NCBI GenBank assembly: GCA_036501535.1
Contig: DASYAE010000226.1
Coordinates: 1-39,055, forward strand
Origin: DASYAE01 sp036501535
GTDB taxonomy: Bacteria; Actinomycetota; Actinomycetes; Streptomycetales; Catenulisporaceae
Direction of reading: 5' to 3'
Length of the DNA stretch: 39,055 nucleotides
Part shown: piece by piece, positions 8,809 to 16,633 of the stretch
Position numbering within the stretch: the stretch's first letter is position 1
How the letters are laid out: each line of letters starts with the position of its first letter
The notes under the pieces: generated by a model
Told to the model about the DNA's origin: nothing
Database searches by the model: none
Seen by the model: the letters and a program-made list of their open reading frames with translations, nothing else
Made by a program: the position numbers and the translations under genes

Positions 8809-9579
8809 TCAGATCGCCGCCATGGTGTCGAGGCTGTCGTCCGCGACCAGGATCGCCTGATGCAGGTCGCGCATCGCCCGGCCGGGCTCCAGCCCGATCT
8901 CGGCCACGATGAGGCTGCGCGCCCGGCGGTAGACCCGCACCGCGTCCGCCTGCCGGTTGGACCGGTAGAGGGCCAGCATCAGCAACTGGTAGAAGGCCTC
9001 GTGCAGCGGGTGCTCGGCGATGAGCGAGAACAGCTCGTTCACCGCCTCGCGGTGCCGCCCCGCCTTGACCAGCGCGGTCATCCGCAGCTCCAGGCACTCC
9101 AGCCGCGCCTCCTCGAGCCAGAGGGCGAAGCCGGCCACGATCGGGCCGCCCGGCAGGCCGCCGAACGGCGCGTCCCGCCACAGGCTCAGCGCGCGGTCGA
9201 AGGCCGCGGCCGCCGCGTTCCAGTCCTGCCGCTCCAGCCGGCGCCGGCCGGCCAGCACGGCGGCCTGGAACTGGTGCAGGTCCAGGTCGCCGTCCTCGAG
9301 CTGCAGCGAGTAGCCGGGCGAGCGGGTCTGGATCGGCTTGCGCCCGCCGGAGACGTCGGCCAGGAACTTGCGCAGCTGGCAGACATATACGTACAGCCCG
9401 TCGGACGCCCGCCGCGGGGGATCGTCCTCCCACAGCTCGCGCACCAGGACGCCGCTCGGCACGATCTGGTTGGACCGCACCAGCAGCGCGGCCAGCAGCA
9501 CCTCGGCCTTCTGCGCGCGCAACGTGAACTTCCGGCCGCCGTGGATGATGCGCAGTGGTCCCAGAATCTCGTAGCGCAT
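8809..9579 (-). CDS. SARP-family pathway-specific activator
   Basis: This 256-residue protein has the size and layout of small SARPs such as ActII-ORF4. A winged-helix DNA-binding domain comes first (MRYEILGPLRIIHGG, then LRAQKAEVLLAALLV), followed by a bacterial transcriptional activation (BTAD) domain of TPR-like helices from about residue 95. SARPs bind direct heptamer repeats overlapping the -35 of biosynthetic promoters. The ATG at 9579 has GGAGG 8 nt upstream; the longer open frame to 9729 adds a low-complexity stretch and is unlikely. It is coupled to the type II thioesterase and probably controls the PKS, P450 and KASIII transcripts. Confidence 0.92.
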   Translation of the reverse strand: MRYEILGPLRIIHGGRKFTLRAQKAEVLLAALLVRSNQIVPSGVLVRELWEDDPPRRASDGLYVYVCQLRKFLADVSGGRKPIQTRSPGYSLQLEDGDLDLHQFQAAVLAGRRRLERQDWNAAAAAFDRALSLWRDAPFGGLPGGPIVAGFALWLEEARLECLELRMTALVKAGRHREAVNELFSLIAEHPLHEAFYQLLMLALYRSNRQADAVRVYRRARSLIVAEIGLEPGRAMRDLHQAILVADDSLDTMAAI

Positions 9580-10737
9580 GGAATTCGCCCTCCGGTAATG
9601 CCCGCGGAATGACACGACGGCCCCATTGCCCGCCCCGGCCTCGGTTCCCGTTCCTCGACGCCTGTGCGGGACGCTCCCGGCGCCCCTCCCGGCCGCGCAT
9701 CCTGTCCCGTCCGGCGCGGCGCGGGTCAAGAGACCAACGCTCTCGCATCAAATCATTCGAGATCTTCATAAGTCCACTGTTATCGCACCCCTGCCGACGT
9801 GGCCCGACCCCCAGTACGGCCTGCACGGCGCGTCACGCGGGCTCCCCTGCCCGGCGTCGGCGCAGGTCGGCGGACGGGGTCCCGGATCAGGCGCACCACC
9901 GACCCCAGGCGCCGCACCACTGCCCCACGATTGCTCCGCGCACCGCCCACACTCCTTGCGGCCTCCGGCCACGGTCCGCGCCCCAAGCGCCCCCGTATAA
10001 ATGTCATCTATCTTATGCATCTAAAAGTATGACTTGGCATGTGCGCACCGCTCCGGTAGCCTTCCGCACCCGTGGTCCCAAGGGTATGTACATCGGCGCC
10101 GTGCGAACGGATACAGTAGTCTGATTCGAAGACCCCTGCGCCGCCGTTTCCGTGCACGCTACGGCGGATTTCCGGTCTGCGCCCGCTCGCGCGCCGGGCG
10201 GGTTCGGCCGAGCCTCCGGACTGCCGCTGCGCCGGGCGCGCCGGGAGCCGGTATGGGGGAAGCGCGGCGCATGCCGGGGCGCTCGCTCCGGTACCGGGGC
10301 GCCCTCACACCGCCGCGCGCCCCGCAACCCTCGCCTAACCGGCACTGGTGAGTACCATGCTTACCAAGTGAGGCGATCACAGCAGGAGGCTGGCATCCCG
10401 GTCTCCGAGCGGGGACGGTACGGTCCTGTCCGGGCCGAGCGGCCGCGGCGGCCGGATCCCTCACCGACGCAGCCGCCACGCCCGGGGAGATGACGGTGGG
10501 ATTCTACGCAGCCGCGCAGGGCGTTCCCCGGCCGGCCGAAACGGTGGACAGCGGGTGGGACCGCGGCCCCCGGCAGCGCCGGGGCGGCCCCGTCCAGCCC
10601 TTGTATATGACAACTGTGAAGCTCGGCCCCGCACATCGACAGGGTGCCGGCGAAGCGGCATCCGGCGGCCCGCTCAGGCGACCGCTCGAGTCAGGGCACG
10701 GACATATGCTTCGTGGCCCGGCCGAGCGGTCGGCGCG
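9580..10737. promoter_or_regulatory. Long gene-free regulatory stretch between SARP and LuxR-type regulators
   Basis: I see no convincing gene in these 1158 bp. Reading frames here are short, compositionally biased and overlapping. Two AT-rich islands stand out against the GC background: 9748-9785, just upstream of the SARP gene, and about 9996-10030 (with TATAAATG and TCTTATGCATC). An imperfect palindrome TGGTGAG-N7-CTTACCA lies at 10346-10366. A further AT-rich patch, TTGTATATGAC, is near 10600. These are candidate promoters or operators for the two divergent regulators. Leaders of several hundred bases are implied if the distal islands are the promoters. Confidence 0.45.
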
Positions 10738-11430
10738 ATGAGGACGCGACCCGACGGCGAGATCACGGTCATGCTGGTGGACGACCACGCGCTGGTGCGC
10801 GAGGGCGTGCGCGAGATCCTGTCCATCGAGCAGGACGTGGTCGTGGTGGCGGAGGCCGCGGACAGCGAGGAGGCGCTGCAGCGCGCGTCCGAGCACCGGC
10901 CGGACATCGTGCTGCTCGACGTCGAGATCCCGGGGCGGCAGACCACGGACACGGTGGCCCAGATGCACTCGATCTCGCCGCACACCCGCGTCATCATCCT
11001 GAGCATGTACGACGGCCCCGCGCTGCTGCGCCGGCTGATCAGAGAGGGCATCAGCGGCTACCTGCTCAAGAGCGTGGACCGGCACGAGCTGGTGGCCGCC
11101 ATCCGCACCGTGGCGCAGACGCCGGGCCGGATGGTGCTCTCGGTCTCCGGGGAGACGATGGCGCAGCTGCACGGCAGCACCGAGAAGGTTCTCTCGGCCA
11201 AGGAGCTCGCCGTGCTGCGGCTGGTCGCGCAGGCGCTGAGCAACAGCCAGATCGCCACCCGGCTGAACACCACCGAGTCCACCGTGAAGCGGCACCTTCA
11301 CCGCGTCTTCGTGAAGCTTGACGCCGTCTCGCGGATCGACGCGGTGAACAAGGCGGTCGCCGCCTCCCTCATCGGCGCCACCTCGCACTCACACGGCGGA
11401 CTGTCCCGCCCCGAACCGCCGCGCCGCTGA
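10738..11430 (+). CDS. NarL/LuxR-family response regulator
   Basis: This two-domain response regulator has 230 residues. The receiver domain (10-125) shows the acidic pair in VDDHALVREG, the phosphoacceptor Asp61 in IVLLDVEIPG and the conserved Lys in YLLKSVD. The C-terminal LuxR helix-turn-helix begins with LSAKELAVLRLVAQALSN and contains the recognition helix TESTVKRHLHRVFVKL. The ATG at 10738 is chosen because the receiver fold begins soon after it, although the ribosome site is weak. The 61 residues upstream in the same frame are low-complexity. No histidine kinase is adjacent, so it is an orphan. Its last 42 bp overlap, tail to tail, the end of the kynurenine formamidase gene. Confidence 0.88.
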   Translation: MRTRPDGEITVMLVDDHALVREGVREILSIEQDVVVVAEAADSEEALQRASEHRPDIVLLDVEIPGRQTTDTVAQMHSISPHTRVIILSMYDGPALLRRLIREGISGYLLKSVDRHELVAAIRTVAQTPGRMVLSVSGETMAQLHGSTEKVLSAKELAVLRLVAQALSNSQIATRLNTTESTVKRHLHRVFVKLDAVSRIDAVNKAVAASLIGATSHSHGGLSRPEPPRR

Positions 11431-12294
11431 GCGCGGCCAAGATCCCAAGCCACGGTCGATCCCGGCGCGCACCGCGCGCCAGGCCGCAGTCCCCGGATCG
11501 ATCAGCTCCAGATGACCGGTGCCCGGCAGCACGATCAGCTCGCACTGCGGACCGCCCGCAGCGCGCGCGGCTTCGACGTAGCGCTCGCTCATCGAGAAGG
11601 GCACTGAATCGTCCTCGGTCCCGTGCACCAGAAGCTGCGGGCAGCCGAGCGGCAGCAGACTGACAGGCGAGGCCTCCCGATAGCGCCCAGGCTCACGCTC
11701 AGGCGAGGCCCCGATGAACTCGAAGGCAGCCCCGTCGGACAGCCCCAATCCGTGCGCCAAGCCCAGGTCGCCAACCGCCGCCAGGCCGACGACCAGGCTC
11801 GGCAGCAACCTCGGCGCCCCCCACGCCTCGGCGTCCAGCCGCCCGCGCCCCGCCAGCCACAACGCGAGATGGCCGCCGGCCGAATGCCCGATGACCGGCA
11901 CGCGCCCCACATCGAACCCGTACTCGGCGGCCAGATCGACCAGCACATCGAAGCCGGAGCTCACGTCGCGCAACGTGCCCGGCCAGCCCCCACCACCATC
12001 GCCACCGCCGTCGCCCGACCCGCCGACCCTCCGGTATTCGAGGTTCCACACGGTGTACCCCGCGAGCCACAGGTCATCGGCGAGAGCATGCATGATGTCC
12101 AGGCGGTAGCGCGCACGCCAGAACCCGCCATGCAGCAGCACGACCGCCGCCGCGCCCGGCCGGAGCCACAGCTCGCCGAACTGGTCCGGCTCGTCCCCAT
12201 ACGGCACCGTCGTGTACGGGCCGTCCGGCACGGTCAGCCTGGCCAGCTCGGGCGGGTACTCGGGATACGCAGAACATTCACTCTCGGTCGCCAC
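11389..12294 (-). CDS. Kynurenine formamidase (arylformamidase), alpha/beta-hydrolase type
   Basis: This alpha/beta hydrolase of about 301 residues carries the HGGFW oxyanion motif (55-59) typical of arylformamidases and related esterases, the nucleophile Ser138 in GHSAGGH, an acid in HGTEDDSVPF and the base His in GTGHLE. The family hydrolyses N-formyl-L-kynurenine to L-kynurenine and formate. The gene directly follows tryptophan 2,3-dioxygenase, which makes that substrate, and this context is the main reason for the specific call. A GTG at 12294, 7 bp after the dioxygenase stop, is the likely start; no ATG lies between it and the catalytic domain. A Gly/Asp-rich insertion (91-103) is unusual. 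It is not the metal-dependent KynB type. Confidence 0.85.
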   Translation of the reverse strand: MATESECSAYPEYPPELARLTVPDGPYTTVPYGDEPDQFGELWLRPGAAAVVLLHGGFWRARYRLDIMHALADDLWLAGYTVWNLEYRRVGGSGDGGGDGGGGWPGTLRDVSSGFDVLVDLAAEYGFDVGRVPVIGHSAGGHLALWLAGRGRLDAEAWGAPRLLPSLVVGLAAVGDLGLAHGLGLSDGAAFEFIGASPEREPGRYREASPVSLLPLGCPQLLVHGTEDDSVPFSMSERYVEAARAAGGPQCELIVLPGTGHLELIDPGTAAWRAVRAGIDRGLGSWPRSAARRFGAGQSAV

Positions 12295-12301
12295 CCCGCG
12301 A

Positions 12302-13081
12302 TCACCGCACCACTGTTTCCGTGTACTGCGACGAGTCTGACGACTGCCACAGCGCGGGGAAGAAGTGCCGGTCGATCCGCTTGCGCAGATACTCCGCCCC
12401 GGCCGTGCCGCCGGTGCCGCGCTGAGTCCCGAGATGCCGCTCGGCAAGCTGAAAGTGGCGCAGCCGCCACGCAGCCGCAAGCGCGTCATACGTGCGCAGG
12501 TCCTCGGTGACCGCCTGCACATCCGCACGCCCACCCGCACCCCGCGCCGAGACGACGTCCTGCAACGCGCGCGCCACGTCGGCGGGAGTGCCAGTGCACA
12601 AACCCGAGGCGTTGAGCGCGGCAAGGTAGCCGTCCCACAGCGACGGCTCGGCCATACGGCGAGTAAGCCGAAGCCGCTCGTCATCGGTCAGCATGTGGTT
12701 CGGCAGCCCCTTCCGACCATCGGCACCAGACAAGATCTCCACCTCCCTATACTGCACCGACTGCATCCCGCTGGCCCGCTCAAGCGCGCCGCGGAAGGCC
12801 GCGAACTCCCGCGGAGTCATCTTCTCCAGCAGCTCGATCTGCTCCGCAAACAGCCGCTGCAGGGAGTGCGCACGAGCAAGCGGATGGCGCGCTGCGGCCA
12901 ACTCGCCGACCAGCAGCTCGTCCCGAGCGGCAGCCAGTGCGTCGAGCAGCAGCTTGAACCAGAGCTCATATACCTGGTGCACGGTGATGAACAGCAGCTC
13001 GGCCGAGACCGGCTCCGGCCCGACCGGCTTCTGCAGGTCGAGCAGACTGTCCAGCTGAAGGTACGAGCCATATGTCAGCAT
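12302..13081 (-). CDS. kynA: Tryptophan 2,3-dioxygenase
   Basis: This 259-residue heme dioxygenase opens the indole ring of L-tryptophan to give N-formylkynurenine. Family motifs are complete: LLFITVHQVYELWFK with the active-site His35, the substrate-binding Arg112 in VQYREVE, the proximal heme ligand His209 in WRLRHFQLAER, and the RGTGGTAG loop that holds the amino acid. It is slightly shorter than the usual 280 residues because the N-terminal extension is short. The ATG at 13081 overlaps the end of the upstream AurF-like gene by 7 bp, so the two are translationally coupled. The formamidase follows 7 bp downstream. Together they supply L-kynurenine, probably for a specialised pathway, as no kynureninase or 3-monooxygenase is nearby. 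Confidence 0.95.
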   Translation of the reverse strand: MLTYGSYLQLDSLLDLQKPVGPEPVSAELLFITVHQVYELWFKLLLDALAAARDELLVGELAAARHPLARAHSLQRLFAEQIELLEKMTPREFAAFRGALERASGMQSVQYREVEILSGADGRKGLPNHMLTDDERLRLTRRMAEPSLWDGYLAALNASGLCTGTPADVARALQDVVSARGAGGRADVQAVTEDLRTYDALAAAWRLRHFQLAERHLGTQRGTGGTAGAEYLRKRIDRHFFPALWQSSDSSQYTETVVR

Positions 13082-14181
13082 TCTGAACCTCCGGGTTCGG
13101 ATGCGGTCGTGACCCCGGCCGCGGTGGTCCCCCTCGCACTCCCCCCGCCCCGCTCCAGCACCGACACCGATACCGTTGCCGGATCTGGTCCCGATGCCTT
13201 CTCCCCCACGCCAAGCAGGTGATGCTCGGCGAACGCATCCACCGCCCCGGGCACATCCAGCACCCCGGCCGACCGGCACATCGCCACCATCCCACGGGCG
13301 ATCTCCGCCATCCGCCCCGGATCGGCCGCCCCGCCATAGCAGTCGCGCACAACCTGATCGGCATCAGCCTCATCCAGCCCGGCCACCAGCAGCGCGGCGC
13401 GCGCAGGCACGGTATCAGCGGTCAGGCAGACATCGACCAACTCGGGCAGCAGCCGTGCCACCCGCGGACGCAGCGCCCGGTCGGTCCCTGCCCACAACTC
13501 GTGAAAGAACCCCGAAAAGAACCGATGGTGCCGCCCCTCGTCGCGCGCATGATCACGCAGCACCGTGCGCACCGACTCGTCCAGATCCGGCTCACCCGGC
13601 GCCTCATTGAGCACCGCAGTAATCAGCGTCTCGAAGACCACCACCTGCAGCAGCTGGGCAAGCACCGGCTGATCCGGCAGCAACGCACGGCCGGCGAAGG
13701 CCAGCCGATCCACAAACCCGCCGAAGTCCCACGCCGGCACCGGCACCGCCGTTGCACAGGCGATCTGGTCGGCCAGGTCCAAGCTATAGAGCGCGTGGTA
13801 GCCCTCATCGCAGTACACCTTGAACGCATCCATCCGCATCGACACGGACAGATCCAGCCCGGCCCGACCGTTGGCAATACGCTCGGCGCCGACATTCACC
13901 ACCCGGGTCTCGAGGTGCGTCGTCGCCATCAAGAACTGATAGAGGTGCAGCTGCACAAGCAGCTCACGACGCGCCTGCGGCAACGCAGCCACGGCCGGAT
14001 GCCCCACATGCGGCACCAGCCGTGCAGGAAACAGAACCTTCCCATCCCGCGGCCGCAGAAACGAGCGCCGCTCCCCCGACCGCACGCCCGCAGACGAATA
14101 CCACTGCCCCAACGGCCCCCCGCTCGCAGCCCGCGGCCCGGCCTGCGGCAAAGCGTATGCACCTGGTTCTGCAGTTCGCAT
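13075..14181 (-). CDS. AurF-like diiron N-oxygenase
   Basis: This 368-residue helical protein matches the AurF family (p-aminobenzoate N-oxygenase), which oxidises aryl amines to hydroxylamines and nitro groups at a non-heme diiron site. All seven ligands can be placed: Glu91 (HLETRVV), Glu126 and His129 (CDEGYHALY), Glu184 (VFETLIT), and His211, Glu215 and His218 (DHARDEGRHH). Most spacings match AurF exactly (35, 3, 27, 4 and 3 residues); only the Glu-Glu gap before the fourth ligand differs by two. It is the first gene of an operon with tryptophan dioxygenase and kynurenine formamidase. The inferred substrate is therefore a kynurenine-related aromatic amine. The roughly 45 C-terminal residues are low-complexity. 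The start ATG lies 10 nt after an AGAGGGG site. Confidence 0.85.
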   Translation of the reverse strand: MRTAEPGAYALPQAGPRAASGGPLGQWYSSAGVRSGERRSFLRPRDGKVLFPARLVPHVGHPAVAALPQARRELLVQLHLYQFLMATTHLETRVVNVGAERIANGRAGLDLSVSMRMDAFKVYCDEGYHALYSLDLADQIACATAVPVPAWDFGGFVDRLAFAGRALLPDQPVLAQLLQVVVFETLITAVLNEAPGEPDLDESVRTVLRDHARDEGRHHRFFSGFFHELWAGTDRALRPRVARLLPELVDVCLTADTVPARAALLVAGLDEADADQVVRDCYGGAADPGRMAEIARGMVAMCRSAGVLDVPGAVDAFAEHHLLGVGEKASGPDPATVSVSVLERGGGSARGTTAAGVTTASEPGGSEC

Positions 14182-14571
14182 CAGACGAACGCCCCTCTGG
14201 ACGGTCCGGTCGACGGCAGCCTCACACGGCGCCTTGGTCCGTTCCAGGGTTTCCCGGTCCTCTTAAGCGCATCTATCCCGAACCTTGGCCGCACAGCCCC
14301 ACTACACGACCACCACCGCCGTCCAACGCCCCCGCCACCACGGCATCGCAATTCCCCCGCCCCCAGCTCCGGTCCGACCCACTCTCGACAGGGGTCTGCT
14401 CCCAAAGGGCCGGGTAGTCGGATCGCCCCACCACTCATAGGCTCACCGCGGGCCGCCTCTATCACGAGGGCGCGGCGGCGACTTATGCCAGCACGAATTG
14501 CTTACTAAGTATATATGATCCTTGCTGCTTGTGATCTCGCACTCAGATCAAAGTCAAGGTCAACGGCAGCA
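14182..14571. promoter_or_regulatory. Intergenic region upstream of the AurF-like operon
   Basis: There is no supported gene in this 390-bp stretch. It must contain the minus-strand promoter of the AurF-like operon. A sharp AT-rich island at about 14500-14520 (TTACTAAGTATATATGATC) is the best candidate. The TCAAAGTCAAGGTCAACGG segment at its right end appears to be a divergent outer part of the inverted repeat that follows. Confidence 0.4.
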
Positions 14572-14616
14572 TTGACGGGAAGATCAACTACGGCCTCCGG
14601 CGGACCCTCTCCGGAG
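14572..14616 (+). repeat. Left inverted repeat of the HNH element
   Basis: This 45-bp arm (TTGACGGGAAGATCAAC, then CCTCCGGCGGACCCTC and CGGAG) pairs with the arm at 16550-16596. Weaker similarity extends further outward on both sides (TCTCGxACTC near 14535 and 16615 on opposite strands). Confidence 0.65.
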
Positions 14617-14696
14617 AGGGGAGGGGCGGGCGGGTCCGGGGTGTGTGGGTTGGGTCCGGGTCTGGTGGGTCGGGCGGGTGCGCTGAGGTGGGGTGG

Positions 14697-14717
14697 GGTG
14701 AAGCAGATTTTTGCCGC
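14697..14717 (+). repeat. Left copy of 21-bp imperfect direct repeat
   Basis: Seventeen of 21 bases match the sequence at 16280-16300; both begin GGTGA and end TTTGCCGC. The two copies bracket the HNH gene and its promoter. They could be the scar of an insertion or chance. Confidence 0.4.
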
Positions 14718-14913
14718 GGAGGCTGGGAAGTGTCGGGGGTCGGCTGGTGATCCGGTGCGATGCGGCGATGCGGGGGATTTTTACATCGGGTCGCGATGCC
14801 GTACTGCGCTACGCCACTACGGCGCCGCGTCGCGCTCTAGTTTCTCTAGCTGAGCAACGAATCGGGTGTTCGGGAAGTTCCTGGAATTATCCGCTACTTC
14901 TTATGGAAAAGCA

Positions 14914-14943
14914 TTGTTTATATGGTCGTTGTGCTGATATACT
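14914..14943 (+). promoter_or_regulatory. Sigma-70-like promoter of the HNH gene
   Basis: TTGTTT at 14914-14919 and TATACT at 14938-14943 are separated by 18 bp in a locally AT-rich patch, about 50 bp upstream of the HNH start codon. This is the best vegetative-type promoter in the window. Confidence 0.6.
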
Positions 14944-14994
14944 GGAGGTAGCCGGGACGGGAAGACACAACGGGATCGATGCACGGAGCACAAG

Positions 14995-16284
14995 ATGACG
15001 CAGCCCCACCAGAACGGTGATCAACAGGAATCACCGACCCGCCAGGATGCCGCGCAGGCGCCGGCCACCATCACGGCCGCGTTGGAGCTGCAGCGCGCGG
15101 CGGTGGCGGGAGTGTTGGCTCAGGATCCTGCCGCCAGGCCGGATCTGCTGGCGCTGGCCAGCACCGTCGATGCGATGACGCGCACCGCCCACGGAATGCT
15201 GATGCAGGTCATCGCGCGCATCGATCAGATCAAGGCAGTACGCGGCGAGGTAGCGACCTGGCTGACCGCACAGCTGGGCTACTCCCCGGGACGGGCCCGG
15301 GGTCTGGCCTCGGATGCGCGGCGACTGCGGGAACTGCCGGAAGTCACCGAGCAGCTGACCTGCGGGGCGCTGCCGGTCGGCGCGGAGCGGGTGCTGGCCC
15401 GCGCCGCGCAGGCCGCCGTCAACACCGAGCGCGATACCGCCGAGAGCGTGGCCGACACGCTGGAGATCCTGCAGCGCGACGGAATGCAGGCCGCCGAACG
15501 CGAAGTGCGCCACCTGGAGCACACAGTGCAGCCCGGCAAGGCCGAACACGACCGCGCCCGCCAGCGCACCGCCAGCTTCCTACGCCTGAGCACCTGCGAA
15601 TCCGGGATGCTGCGCCTCGACGCGCTGCTCGATATCGAACGCGGCACCGTGGTGCGCGCCGCACTCGACACCCTGACCTCCACCTGGCTACGCGAACGCC
15701 AATACGACCACACCACCCCGGTGCCCGACGACGTGCACTCCACCGAACAGCTCAACGCCGAAGCACTTTTCCGCATGGCGCAGGTGCTGCTGAGCGCCAG
15801 CGACGCGCAGCGCGCCGAGCGCACGGCTGGCACGGTCCTGTTCTACGGCCCGGAACCCGGATCGACACCGGTGCAAGAATCTGCCGCATCGTCAGATCCC
15901 GCCCTGGATGCAGCACCTGTCCTCCCGCCGGTTCCGGACGGCTGCCTGGAGACCTGCTACGGCCAGCTGGTTCCCGCCACCCCCATCGTGCGGAAATCCG
16001 CCGCACTGCACCTGACGCTCACCCCGACCGGCGACCCGCTCACCCTCGACGGCCAGCCGATCGACCAGAACCCCGATGCGCGCCTGGCCAGCCGGGCCCA
16101 ACACATCGCCCTGGACTTCCTGCACCGCACCTGTACCGAGCCGGGCTGCTCGAGACCCGCCGTGTGGTCGCTCCATGCTCACCAGAAGATCCCGTATTCG
16201 GCAGGCGGACCCACCACACTGCCCAACATGACATCACTGTGTTCGGAGCACCACGTCCTGACCCATGAGCGCGATGCCAGGTGA
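14995..16284 (+). CDS. 13E12-repeat family (DUF222) HNH endonuclease-like protein
   Basis: This 429-residue protein has the helical DUF222 domain of the 13E12 family (about 30-260) followed by a variable linker and a C-terminal HNH motif (about 380-425). The HNH segment reads CTEPGCSRP, WSLHAHQKIPYSAGGPTTLPN, then LCSEHHVLTH (here broken into parts). Zinc-type cysteines and the central Asn and last His are present. At the first catalytic position the usual AHHI is AHQK, so the His that follows the first one is Gln. This may weaken nuclease activity. The ATG follows GGAG by 7 nt and a clear promoter lies upstream. The gene is the only cargo of the inverted-repeat-bounded element. The function of the family is not established. 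Confidence 0.85.
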   Translation: MTQPHQNGDQQESPTRQDAAQAPATITAALELQRAAVAGVLAQDPAARPDLLALASTVDAMTRTAHGMLMQVIARIDQIKAVRGEVATWLTAQLGYSPGRARGLASDARRLRELPEVTEQLTCGALPVGAERVLARAAQAAVNTERDTAESVADTLEILQRDGMQAAEREVRHLEHTVQPGKAEHDRARQRTASFLRLSTCESGMLRLDALLDIERGTVVRAALDTLTSTWLRERQYDHTTPVPDDVHSTEQLNAEALFRMAQVLLSASDAQRAERTAGTVLFYGPEPGSTPVQESAASSDPALDAAPVLPPVPDGCLETCYGQLVPATPIVRKSAALHLTLTPTGDPLTLDGQPIDQNPDARLASRAQHIALDFLHRTCTEPGCSRPAVWSLHAHQKIPYSAGGPTTLPNMTSLCSEHHVLTHERDAR

Positions 16285-16300
16285 GGTAAATATTTGCCGC
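16280..16300 (+). repeat. Right copy of 21-bp imperfect direct repeat
   Basis: This copy overlaps the HNH stop codon and matches 14697-14717 at 17 of 21 positions. Confidence 0.4.
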
Positions 16301-16366
16301 ACCCGCCAGAGCGAACCGGGCCGCCGTCCCTTGCCGGGCGCAGCCCGCCACTCGGGTGAGGGCGGG

Positions 16367-16486
16367 GGCTCTCTGCGTCGGGCAGGCGTAGCCCGCATCA
16401 GCTTTCTGTTGGGGGCGCAAACAGCTTCTCCGTTTGCGCCCCCAACAGAAAGCTGATACGCCTTCCGGTGACCGACGCAGAGAGCC
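16367..16486. repeat. Very long nested hairpin downstream of the HNH gene
   Basis: An inner perfect 26-bp inverted repeat (16397-16422 with 16432-16457; arm starts ATCAGCTTTCTG and ends GCGCAAAC) has a 9-base loop. It is enclosed by an outer perfect 15-bp repeat (16367-16381 GGCTCTCTGCGTCGG with 16472-16486). The whole 120-bp structure would form one long interrupted hairpin. It is far larger than a terminator needs to be and lies 83 bp after the HNH stop, so it may be an element end or a folded RNA, as well as a terminator. Confidence 0.75.
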
Positions 16487-16549
16487 ACCGACCGACCCAC
16501 CCACACCCAACGAAACCCCAGCTCAACCCACCCAACCCCCGCCCCCAAT

Positions 16550-16596
16550 CTCCGCGGAGGGCCCGCCGGAGGCACGCCGTTGATCTTCCAGTCAAC
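16550..16596 (-). repeat. Right inverted repeat of the HNH element
   Basis: This is the reverse-complement partner of 14572-14616, about 87% identical over 45 positions. It ends 37 bp before the stop of the convergent aminopeptidase gene. Confidence 0.65.
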
Positions 16597-16633
16597 GTCA
16601 CGCCTTTGAGTTCGAGAGTCCTCGCTCGCGCCA

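Larger units (their letters stand above)
14572..16596. mobile_element. REP13E12-like element: HNH gene bounded by imperfect inverted repeats
   Basis: The 13E12-type HNH gene and its flanks are enclosed by an inverted repeat: the left end, read on the plus strand from 14572, and the right end, read on the minus strand from 16596, agree at about 39 of 45 positions. Both begin TTGAC-N-GGAAGATCAAC, continue with GCCTCCGGCGG-N-CCCTC and end CGGAG. Inside the left end is a G-rich tract (about 14617-14700) and inside the right end a C-rich tract (about 16488-16549), so even the composition is mirrored. A 21-bp direct repeat (17/21 identical) and a 120-bp hairpin also lie inside. In Mycobacterium, genes of this family occur in dispersed REP13E12 repeats. 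No target duplication could be identified, so mobility is inference. Confidence 0.55.

Noticed and set aside
9579..9729. Upstream extension of the SARP gene to 9729
   Set aside because: The added residues are low-complexity and a GGAGG site sits at the right distance from the ATG at 9579.
14515..14853. Short open frame with Gly/Ser repeats before the HNH gene
   Set aside because: It simply translates the inverted repeat and G-rich tract; the same repeat occurs at the other end of the element in another context.
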